Source of the DNA: Sutterella sp. | GTDB taxonomy: Bacteria; Pseudomonadota; Gammaproteobacteria; Burkholderiales; Burkholderiaceae_F | Direction: 5' to 3' | NCBI GenBank assembly: GCA_003543795.1 | Contig: DNBE01000115.1 | Coordinates: forward strand, 1-10,974 | DNA: 10,974 bases | Part shown: in pieces, positions 1-5,863 of the stretch | Numbering within the stretch: position 1 is the stretch's first letter | Layout of the letters: each line of letters starts with the position of its first letter | Translations under genes and position numbers: made by a program | The notes under the pieces: generated by a model | What the model was told of the DNA's origin: nothing | The model's database searches: none | Seen by the model: the letters and a program-made list of their open reading frames with translations, nothing else

Positions 1-459
1 AATATCATGAGCGCGCTTTTGGCCAAACGCTTAGGCGCCAAGCGCACCATCGTGCTCCTTGACCGTCAGGTTTATTCCAACATCGTCTACGGTACCGATA
101 TCGACGTGACGGTATCTTTGACGCAAACGTCTTTGGGTGAGCTCTTGCGCCATATTCGCTACGGGGATGTCGTGAGCGCCCAAGAAATGTATCGAGGCGG
201 CGCCGAAGCAATCGAAATCGTCGCTCACGGTTCTCAAAAAAGTTCGAAAATCGTCGGTCGGAGACTTTCCGAAATCGTGTTCCCGCCCGGGGTTTCGACG
301 GGTGCCGTCTATCGCGGCGAAGGTGACGAAGCGCAGATTTTGATGGCCGAACCGAACCTTGAAATCCAAAGCGACGACCATCTCATCATGTTTATTCCGA
401 GCAAGAAGGTCCTCAGTAAACTCGAGACTCTTTTTGCGGTTGACGTAGGCTTCTTCTAG
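1..459 (+). CDS. trkA: Trk potassium uptake regulatory subunit TrkA (C-terminal part, cut by window edge)
   Basis: TrkA is the cytoplasmic, NAD(H)-binding peripheral subunit that gates the TrkH potassium channel. Only about the last 152 residues are here. The frame is open to base 1, so the ATG at 7 is internal and not a start. The visible part opens with the end of a Rossmann-type RCK_N domain (NIMSALLAKRLGAKRTIVLLDR), then the hinge region, then a TrkA_C domain with VVGRRLSEIVFPPGVSTGAVYRGE. It ends in the LETLFAVDVGFF tail usual for TrkA. Complete TrkA proteins have about 460 residues with two such units, so roughly the first two thirds lie outside the window. The stop (457-459) is 13 bases before trkH and contributes to its ribosome binding site (AGGAAA), so the two genes are very probably translated from one message. 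Identification rests on recognising family sequence, without a search. Confidence 0.93.
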   Translation, partial: NIMSALLAKRLGAKRTIVLLDRQVYSNIVYGTDIDVTVSLTQTSLGELLRHIRYGDVVSAQEMYRGGAEAIEIVAHGSQKSSKIVGRRLSEIVFPPGVSTGAVYRGEGDEAQILMAEPNLEIQSDDHLIMFIPSKKVLSKLETLFAVDVGFF

Positions 460-472
460 GAAAGCGATCCCC

Positions 473-1945
473 ATGTTTAGATACGCGGCCTACCTTCTCG
501 CTCCGAGCCTTCGTTTGGTCGGGATGCTCCTTTCGGTTTTGTCGATCGCGATGCTCCTACCGATCGGCATGGCGTGGCTCTATGACGAGCCCACGCTCGA
601 TCGATTCGTGACGGCTGCCGCCATCACGCTTGCTTCAGGCCTTTTTTTGATGGTTTCGATGCGAAGAGCCCGTCGCGAGCTCGAAGCCCGAGACGGGTTC
701 TTGCTCGTGACTCTGACGTGGTTCGTGTGCGTTGTCTTTTCCGCGATTCCGCTTTATCTGACGCTTCCCCAACTTTCAATCGGACAAATCTTTTTTGAGG
801 CGATGTCGTGCCTGACGACAACGGGTGCGACCGTCATCAGCGGGTTAGACGACTTGCCGCTATCGATTAATTATTGGCGATGCGAGCTTTCCTGGCTCGG
901 TGGCATGGGAATTCTTGTTTTGGGCGTCGCGATTTTGCCGTTCTTGGGTGTGGGCGGCGTGCAAGCGTTTCGTGCCGAAAGTACGACTTTATTTAAAGAT
1001 ACGAAGCTCACGCCTCGTATTGCCGATACGGCTAAAGCCCTTTATTCGCTTTATCTTATCCTAAGCATCGTTTGCGCCTTAGCTTACCGTTGGGCCGGGA
1101 TGAATTGGGATGAGGCCGTGATGTTTATGTTTACGACGGTGAGCCTTGCGGGAACGGCGCCTTATGACGAAAGTATCGGCTTTTTCGCGTCTCACGCAAT
1201 CGAGTACGTAGCCGTCGTCTTCATGGTTATTTCGGGCTTTAATTTTTTACTTCACTTTACAGCTTGGCGCCAAAAGTCGTTAATGGCCTACATCACTGAT
1301 ATCGAATCGTTGGGGTGGGTAGCGAGCATCGTGTTCGGGACGACGTTCGTCTTTACGATTTTGGCCTATAACGATTTTTATCCGAACTTAAGACTGTGTT
1401 TCGAGCGAGCGCTTTTTAATACCGTCAGTATTTTAAGTACCACGGGATACGCGACGGACGACTATGCCGTGTGGCCGAACAATATCGGTATCTTGTTACT
1501 TTTAGGCGGCATGATCGCGACCTGCGCGGGGTCGACGGGCGGCGGTATCAAAATCAGCCGATTTTTAATCGCGGTGAAGGTCGCGTTTTTAAACTTAAAG
1601 CGACTCAATCGCCCCCGCGCGTACCTACCGCTTCGACTCGGACATATGGAAATATCTTCCGAACTCGCGGATAACATCTTTACTTTCTTGATGCTTTATT
1701 GCATGGTCGTCTTTTTCGCGACACTTGTGCTTCTTCTAGACGGGAACGATATCGTGACGGCGTTTTCGGCGGTTTTAGCCTGTATTACGAACGTCGGCCC
1801 CGCGCTCGGCAATGTCGGTCCTGCTCAAAACTACGCGTATTGCTCCGAAATCTTTCTTTGGACCTGCTCGGCTTGCATGTTCTTAGGCCGTCTCGAATTA
1901 ATTGCCGTATTCGCGGTCTTTTCGCCTTCTTTCTGGCGGATTTAA
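473..1945 (+). CDS. trkH: Trk system potassium uptake protein TrkH
   Basis: This is the channel-forming inner-membrane subunit of the Trk K+ uptake system. The 490 residues match the usual family length of about 480-490. The protein is strongly hydrophobic, with an N-terminal membrane pair followed by four M1-pore-M2 repeats. Pore loops are visible around residues 115-120 (TTTGAT), 222-229 (TVSLAGTA), 323-328 (TTGYAT) and 439-444 (TNVGPA), each keeping its filter glycine. Other family blocks are WLGGMGILVLGVAILP (141-156), GFNFLLHF (255-262), CAGSTGGGIK (351-360) and the C-terminal LGRLELIAVFAVFSPSFWR. The second pore loop is unusual: where E. coli TrkH has IGGFSTHD, this protein has LAGTAPYD. 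The ATG at 473 follows AGGAAA with about 9 bases spacing, overlapping the trkA stop. Adjacent trkA supports function as a TrkAH pair. No strong terminator follows. Confidence 0.96.
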   Translation: MFRYAAYLLAPSLRLVGMLLSVLSIAMLLPIGMAWLYDEPTLDRFVTAAAITLASGLFLMVSMRRARRELEARDGFLLVTLTWFVCVVFSAIPLYLTLPQLSIGQIFFEAMSCLTTTGATVISGLDDLPLSINYWRCELSWLGGMGILVLGVAILPFLGVGGVQAFRAESTTLFKDTKLTPRIADTAKALYSLYLILSIVCALAYRWAGMNWDEAVMFMFTTVSLAGTAPYDESIGFFASHAIEYVAVVFMVISGFNFLLHFTAWRQKSLMAYITDIESLGWVASIVFGTTFVFTILAYNDFYPNLRLCFERALFNTVSILSTTGYATDDYAVWPNNIGILLLLGGMIATCAGSTGGGIKISRFLIAVKVAFLNLKRLNRPRAYLPLRLGHMEISSELADNIFTFLMLYCMVVFFATLVLLLDGNDIVTAFSAVLACITNVGPALGNVGPAQNYAYCSEIFLWTCSACMFLGRLELIAVFAVFSPSFWRI

Positions 1946-2008
1946 ATCGGCGTCGAGCTTTAAAAAATCAATCCGAAAAATACTCTCGATAAACTTGATT
2001 TATCCTGA

Positions 2009-2037
2009 TTGCCTGTTCGGAAAAAGGCCTTTTTAAT
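2009..2037 (+). promoter_or_regulatory. Candidate sigma70 promoter of the MmgE/PrpD gene
   Basis: TTGCCT (2009-2014, 4 of 6 consensus bases) and TTTAAT (2032-2037, 5 of 6) are separated by exactly 17 bases. Transcription would begin near 2044, leaving a leader of about 48 bases before the ATG at 2092. The spacer contains most of the palindrome AAAAAGGCCTTTTT (2021-2034), which runs into the -10 box and could be an operator. This is a reading of consensus only. Confidence 0.5.
2021..2034. repeat. Perfect 14-base palindrome inside the promoter spacer
   Basis: AAAAAGGCCTTTTT is its own reverse complement. With no loop it would be a poor RNA hairpin, but a dimeric repressor could bind it. It spans the -35/-10 spacer and the first bases of the -10 box of the candidate promoter. 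The sequence is directly visible; an operator role is inference. Confidence 0.4.
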
Positions 2038-2082
2038 CTAAGATAAACCAACTATCTGTTGAAATTTTCTCAGGTCGGCTAC

Positions 2083-2087
2083 GGAGG
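2083..2087 (+). promoter_or_regulatory. Ribosome binding site that decides the MmgE/PrpD start
   Basis: GGAGG lies 4 bases before the ATG at 2092. The same frame is open further upstream with a TTG at 2059, but that TTG has no comparable site and would place this GGAGG inside the coding region. The ATG at 2092 is therefore preferred. Confidence 0.75.
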
Positions 2088-2091
2088 TCTT

Positions 2092-3465
2092 ATGCAAGAA
2101 GGTTTACTCGTTCCTATCGCGAAATTTATCGTCAACACGCGTTTTGAAGATATCCCCGAATCGGTCATCAAAGCGACGAAAGTCGCTCTAGCCGACTGGG
2201 TGTGCGTGACCATGCCCGGCGCGGATATGCCGGTCGCGCAAGACGTTAAAAAATTTATCGAATATCGTCGTCGCGAAGGGAAATCCGTTTTGTTCGGCTC
2301 GAAAGAAACGGCCGATCCGATGAGCGCCGCGCTTTTTAACGGGACGGCTTCTCACGCGCTTGACTATGACGATTGCGGACACTCCGTTCTCGGTCATCCG
2401 ACGGTCCCCGTTGCCCCCGTGGCGTTTGCCTTGGCGCAATTGTTGGGGCTTGACGGCAAGGACCTCATGCGCACGTACTTACTCGGCCTTGAAGCCGAAT
2501 GCCAAATCGGGCGTTGGACGACGCCCGTCTTAAGCCAAAACGGTTGGCATACCACGATGGCTTACGGCGTATTGGGCGCCGCGGCCGCGGCCGCGGCCGC
2601 CTACGGCTTAACCGAAGAACAGACGGTTAACGCGCTCGCGATTGCCGCTTCTCGCGCGGGCGGTTTGCGCTCGAACTTCGGGACGAAAACCAAAGCATTA
2701 CACGCGGGCTTAGCCGCCATGTCGGGGCTTGAAGCCGCGCTTTTAGCAAAAAGCGGTATCACCGGAAACCCCAAAGCGCTCGAAGCCCAAGACGGTTACT
2801 TCCAATGCTTAGCAGGTCCCGCGCCGATTAAAGCCGAAGATTGCGAAGTCAATATCGGGAAGTTCTGGGATATCGTCGAAGTAGGCTTACTTTATAAGCA
2901 ATACCCGTGCTGCTCGGGCTCGCATCCGACAAATGACGTGCTCGACGAATTTTTGCGCGAAAGACCCCTAAAGCTTGACGATATCGAACGCATCCACGCG
3001 GGCGTCAGTCTTTTAAGCCCGAGAGAACTTACCTGCCACCGGCCGACCGATTGCATCCAGGCGAAATTCTCGCTTGAGTACGCGATTACGGCTCGACTAC
3101 TTTACGGTCCGATTGTCGTCGATACCTTTACCGACGAAAAGGTCCGCAATCCCGAAGTGCAGGCGTTCTTTGAGAAAATCGAGTACGAAATCGACGACGA
3201 ATTGGCCAAGAAGTACGAATTTACGGAAAAAGCGCCGATTAAGCTCGATATCTGGCTCAAAAACGGCGAACATATCTTCCTTGAAAGAGACATGGCTTAC
3301 GGAAACCCCGAAAAGCCCTTTACCGAAGAGCAAAGAAAACGTAAATTCGATAACTGTCTTGAATCTTGCGGTTGCGCGAGTCTCATCGACCCCTATTGGA
3401 AGACGCTTTGCGAACTTGAAAAGGCGGATGCCGCGGCTGTGGCCGCTTTCGGCGTGAAACCGTAA
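2092..3465 (+). CDS. MmgE/PrpD family protein (substrate unknown)
   Basis: The family includes 2-methylcitrate dehydratase PrpD and cis-aconitate decarboxylase, cytosolic enzymes acting on tricarboxylic acids; the substrate here cannot be told. The predicted 457 residues fit the usual 450-500. The all-helical N-terminal domain has HALDYDDCGHSVLGHP (88-103), GWHTTMAYG (151-159), the alanine-rich helix 163-170 and TKTKALHAGLAAMSGLEA (198-215). The second domain begins with LLYKQYPCCSGSHPT (266-280), followed by the QAKFSLEYAITARL block. Aligned by eye with cis-aconitate decarboxylase (IRG1), active-site positions appear as D91, H102, H153, K201 and K269, but Cys95 stands where many relatives have Thr and one extra residue precedes H102. 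The protein has about 13 cysteines, with a C-x3-C-x-C cluster at 422-428. No prpB, prpC or acyl-CoA gene is adjacent, so it appears to be a single-gene unit with its own promoter and terminator. The start is the ATG with GGAGG; a TTG at 2059 would add 11 residues. Confidence 0.88.
   Translation: MQEGLLVPIAKFIVNTRFEDIPESVIKATKVALADWVCVTMPGADMPVAQDVKKFIEYRRREGKSVLFGSKETADPMSAALFNGTASHALDYDDCGHSVLGHPTVPVAPVAFALAQLLGLDGKDLMRTYLLGLEAECQIGRWTTPVLSQNGWHTTMAYGVLGAAAAAAAAYGLTEEQTVNALAIAASRAGGLRSNFGTKTKALHAGLAAMSGLEAALLAKSGITGNPKALEAQDGYFQCLAGPAPIKAEDCEVNIGKFWDIVEVGLLYKQYPCCSGSHPTNDVLDEFLRERPLKLDDIERIHAGVSLLSPRELTCHRPTDCIQAKFSLEYAITARLLYGPIVVDTFTDEKVRNPEVQAFFEKIEYEIDDELAKKYEFTEKAPIKLDIWLKNGEHIFLERDMAYGNPEKPFTEEQRKRKFDNCLESCGCASLIDPYWKTLCELEKADAAAVAAFGVKP
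2578..2601. repeat. Alternating GCC/GCG alanine-codon tract with overlapping NotI-type sites
   Basis: Eight consecutive alanine codons (residues 163-170 of the MmgE/PrpD protein) alternate GCC and GCG, ending GCC GCC. This makes a near-perfect 6-base tandem repeat that contains several GCGGCCGC octamers. Alanine-rich helices are normal at this place in the family; the regular codon alternation is the odd part. Changes in copy number would keep the frame, adding or removing two alanines at a time. Confidence 0.8.
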
Positions 3466-3482
3466 ATAGGTGAGTCAATATT

Positions 3483-3511
3483 AAGGCCGGCATTTATGCC
3501 GGCCTTTTTTT
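3483..3511 (+). terminator. Strong intrinsic terminator after the MmgE/PrpD gene
   Basis: AAGGCCGGCA and TGCCGGCCTT pair over 10 bases around a TTTA loop, followed by a run of T to 3511. It starts 17 bases after the MmgE/PrpD stop. The T-run overlaps the TAA stop of the opposing DUF1840 gene (3510-3512). Read leftward, the same hairpin follows that gene directly, with a weaker tail (TTAATATT after the GGCC), so it may serve both. Confidence 0.92.
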
Positions 3512-3833
3512 AGAGCGTCTCCCAATGAAGCATCTTCTTTTTGCGAGCGGCGGCACGCATCAGTTCCAAAAGCGGATAAAAGCGAATCGGCAGCGCGACG
3601 GCTTCGGGTTTGGCGGGAGAGACTTCTTCACTATCGTCGTTCGGTTTCGGACGCGCTTCTTCGAGCGCGGAAACGGCACTTTCGAGATGCTCGATGGCTT
3701 CGGGCAAGTCTTCAGGTAAAATCGCGCTCGCGTCTGAAAACCGAATGCCCGCTTCGCGCATCACGGGAAGCACGTGTTGGCTTAGCATAAAAATTTCTCC
3801 GCCCGCGGGAGAGAAAAACCGAATCAGACTCAT
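3510..3833 (-). CDS. DUF1840 domain-containing protein
   Basis: This is a small acidic protein of 107 residues, close to the usual DUF1840 length of about 100-115. It shows the family layout: an N-terminal beta segment MSLIRFFSPAGGEIFML, a middle part with a recognised ILPEDLPEAIEHLESAVSALEEA (38-60), a variable acidic linker, and a C-terminal LPIRFYPLLELMRAAARKKKMLHWE block ending in the tryptophan typical of the family. No enzymatic motif, signal peptide or membrane segment is visible, and the function of the family is not established. The ATG at 3833 is preceded by AAGGG about 9 bases upstream. It is divergent from the UPF0149-like gene across an 85-base gap. Its stop sits in the T-run of the convergent terminator at 3483-3511. 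The family is found mainly in Betaproteobacteria, which helps place the organism. Confidence 0.85.
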   Translation of the reverse strand: MSLIRFFSPAGGEIFMLSQHVLPVMREAGIRFSDASAILPEDLPEAIEHLESAVSALEEARPKPNDDSEEVSPAKPEAVALPIRFYPLLELMRAAARKKKMLHWETL

Positions 3834-3885
3834 GTTTTTTAGCCCTTCAAAAAAAACTCATAAAAAGCGTCTTATAGCTTGACGA

Positions 3886-3891
3886 TATAAT
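3886..3891 (+). promoter_or_regulatory. Consensus -10 box for the UPF0149-like gene
   Basis: A perfect TATAAT lies 27 bases before the ATG at 3919. Transcription would start near 3898. The bases 17 upstream (3863-3868, AAAAGC) are not a recognisable -35 box, so the promoter may be weak or need an activator. On the opposite strand TATAAG (3871-3876) could be the -10 of the divergent DUF1840 gene, likewise without a good -35. Confidence 0.5.
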
Positions 3892-3918
3892 GACCACATT
3901 CTACCAAGAGGGTTTTCT

Positions 3919-4494
3919 ATGCAAGCGCTCACCGCCAAAGACTACGAAACTTTAGACACGATTCTCGAGACGGGCGCTATGCAAGCCGATGAAGCCGACG
4001 GCTTTTTGTACGCGATCGCGCTTTGCCCCGAGAAAATCGATACGAGCCTTGCGCTTACCGAACTTGTACGCAGTTGCGAAGTTAGCGACCGAGAAGAACT
4101 TCTTGCCGAGCTATTAAAAAGGCGTTTGGCGCAAATTCTTGCCGAATTAAAAGCAGGGAAACCTTTTGATCCGATTTTGTTTGAAGACGGCCCCGAAGGG
4201 CCCGAAGCACTCGAAGGATTTGCTTTCGGGTTTTATCAGGCGGCGTTGGTGTTGCCTGGCTTCATCGATACCGAAGACGAAGACATTGCCGGAGCAGTTT
4301 TAAGCGTTTTGCGATACGTTCCCGAAGAAGCGTTTTTAAAAGACGAGGCGCTTCTAGTCGCTTGTCGAGAGTTGGCTCACGAAAACCCGATTGTTTCGCT
4401 TGACGAAGCGCTCGATGATGTCTCCGAAGCGATTGAAACGTTGGCTGAAGAAAAAGGCTTAAAGAAAGTCGAAAAGAGGCGTGTTACGCGTTAG
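3919..4494 (+). CDS. UPF0149 / YecA-like family protein
   Basis: This is a predicted cytosolic protein of 191 residues, acidic except for its basic C-terminal tail (LKKVEKRRVTR). It has the two segments typical of the UPF0149 (YgfB/YecA) family: ADGFLYAIALCP near residues 26-37 and LEGFAFGFYQAALVLPGF near 98-115, followed by an acidic stretch and a helix-rich C-terminal half. There is no C-terminal SEC-C zinc motif, so it is the short form. The biochemical role of the family is not well settled. The ATG at 3919 has GAGGG about 7 bases upstream. It overlaps the convergent ampG-like gene by 11 bases (4484-4494), and no terminator separates them. None of its 29 leucines uses CTG, like other genes in this window. 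The family call is by eye and less certain than for the gat genes. Confidence 0.65.
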   Translation: MQALTAKDYETLDTILETGAMQADEADGFLYAIALCPEKIDTSLALTELVRSCEVSDREELLAELLKRRLAQILAELKAGKPFDPILFEDGPEGPEALEGFAFGFYQAALVLPGFIDTEDEDIAGAVLSVLRYVPEEAFLKDEALLVACRELAHENPIVSLDEALDDVSEAIETLAEEKGLKKVEKRRVTR

Positions 4495-5800
4495 GGGTTC
4501 GACGAGCGACCAGCCAAACGAGCGCCATCACGGGAATGCCGATGACGGCGGTTAAGCAAAAGAAGGTCGAATACCCGACAGCTTCGACGACAATTCCTGA
4601 AAAGCCCGCGAGAAACTTCGGGAAAAGTAGCATCACGGAACTAAAAAGCGCGTATTGGGTCGCGGTATAAGCGACGTTCGTTAATCCCGAAAGATAAGCC
4701 ACGAAAGCAACGGACGCGATGCCGCTCGCGAGATTATCGGCACTAATTGTTAAAACAAGAGCCGTCAGGCTATGGCCTTGGGTACCTAACCACGCGAAAA
4801 GTAAATTGGTCGCGGCGCTTAAAACGGCACCCAAAAAGAGAGTTTTGAGAACCCCGATACGAAGCGCGATCACGCCGCCGATAAAGGCGCCCGTAAGCGT
4901 CATAACAATCCCGAACACTTTGGTAATCGCCGCGACCTCTTCTTTCGTAAACCCGAGATCAAAATAAAAAGGATTCGCCATCACACCCATGACGATATCC
5001 GAAATGCGATAGGTCGCGATCAAAAGTAAAACGGTTAAAGCGAATCGCCCGAAACGATGGAAAAATTCCGTAAAGGGCGTCACGGCCACGTTTTTAAACC
5101 AGAGAAGTAACCCGCCCGCGAAAGGATTTACGCGCGTCGTCGCGACGGGTTCGCGGCTAAAAAGGACGATGACCATGCCCGGCAAGAAACTCGCGGCCAT
5201 TACCGCGTAAGCAAAGTGCCAACCCGCCACATCATAGACAGCGTCCGACCCCGCGAAGGCGGCGAGTGCGAGCGCGCCCGCGCCCGCCCAAATCATCGCG
5301 ACCCGATAGCCCGTTTGATAGGTGGCGGCTAGCGCCGCCTGCTCTTCTTGAGGCGCGCTCTCGATTCGGTAAGCGTCAAGTGCGATATCTTGCGTTGCAG
5401 ATGCAAAGGCGGCAAGCGTAACTAACAAAGCGACTAGCGAAAGGTTTTGCGAAGGATCTGCGAAAGCCAAAAGCCCGAACGTGACGATAAGCCCGATTTG
5501 AGAGAGCAATAACCAGCTTTTTCTGCGACCCAAACGCCCTAAAAGAGGTAAATAAACCGAATCCACGAAAGGCGCCCAAGCCCATTTCATCGCGTAGATG
5601 AGACCCACCCAACTCATGAAACCGATGGTTTTTAAATCAATCCCCGCTTCTCTTAACCAAAAACCCATCGTCCCGAGCACAAGCAGTAGCGGCAACCCCG
5701 AGGAAAAGCCTAAAAAAAGCATCCTCAGCACATTCGGTTGGGTGTAAACGCGAAGCGTATCCGTCAGATGAGGGCGGCTTTCGGGTAAGGGTTGCGTCAT
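4484..5800 (-). CDS. ampG: AmpG-like muropeptide permease (major facilitator family)
   Basis: AmpG imports anhydro-muropeptides (GlcNAc-anhMurNAc peptides) from the periplasm for cell-wall recycling, driven by the proton gradient. The 438-residue protein is hydrophobic throughout, with about 12 predicted membrane helices. Segments match E. coli AmpG: LFLGFSSGLPLLLVLGTMGFWL (28-49), IDLKTIGFMSWVG (54-66), MKWAWAPFVDS (71-81), GRLGRRKSWLLLSQ (88-101) and ASATQDIALDAYRIE (133-147). E. coli AmpG has about 490 residues and 14 helices, so this is the shorter form common in other proteobacteria. The start is uncertain: the ATG at 5800 fits the family N-terminus, but a GTG at 5839 in the same frame would add 13 residues, and neither has a clear ribosome binding site. 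It is the last gene of the gat cluster, 63 (or 24) bases after the rsuA stop, so it may be coupled to it. A different AmpG-family substrate cannot be excluded. Confidence 0.83.
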   Translation of the reverse strand: MTQPLPESRPHLTDTLRVYTQPNVLRMLFLGFSSGLPLLLVLGTMGFWLREAGIDLKTIGFMSWVGLIYAMKWAWAPFVDSVYLPLLGRLGRRKSWLLLSQIGLIVTFGLLAFADPSQNLSLVALLVTLAAFASATQDIALDAYRIESAPQEEQAALAATYQTGYRVAMIWAGAGALALAAFAGSDAVYDVAGWHFAYAVMAASFLPGMVIVLFSREPVATTRVNPFAGGLLLWFKNVAVTPFTEFFHRFGRFALTVLLLIATYRISDIVMGVMANPFYFDLGFTKEEVAAITKVFGIVMTLTGAFIGGVIALRIGVLKTLFLGAVLSAATNLLFAWLGTQGHSLTALVLTISADNLASGIASVAFVAYLSGLTNVAYTATQYALFSSVMLLFPKFLAGFSGIVVEAVGYSTFFCLTAVIGIPVMALVWLVARRTPNA

Positions 5801-5863
5801 GGTCGAGCCAAAAGAGGTATCACGAGAGCATTTTGGCACAAAGTAAGCGAAAAAGCGGACTTT

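Larger units (their letters stand above)
1946..2091. other. AT-rich intergenic region between trkH and the MmgE/PrpD gene
   Basis: This gap carries no gene. It holds a short AT inverted repeat (GATAAA 1988-1993 with TTTATC 1999-2004, 5-base loop), a perfect 14-base palindrome at 2021-2034, a sigma70-like promoter candidate at 2009-2037, and a second short inverted repeat (AGATA 2041-2045, TATCT 2053-2057) near the expected transcript start. None of the repeats is a convincing intrinsic terminator for trkH, because the stems lack GC and no clean T-run follows. Confidence 0.6.

Noticed and set aside
31..474. Long open frame of 147 codons antisense to trkA
   Set aside because: It is the mirror of a clear TrkA coding frame, has no ribosome binding site or recognised motif, and the sense strand fully explains the codon pattern.
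1988..2004. GATAAA / TTTATC inverted repeat after trkH as a terminator
   Set aside because: The stem is almost all AT and is followed by CTGATT and not by a T-run.
2059..2091. Upstream TTG start giving an 11-residue longer MmgE/PrpD protein
   Set aside because: The GGAGG 4 bases before the ATG at 2092 would then be coding, and the TTG has no ribosome binding site.
3074..3457. Second open frame of 127 codons inside the MmgE/PrpD gene
   Set aside because: It lies in another frame of the same strand within a conserved domain; the Ser/Arg-rich product has no family features.
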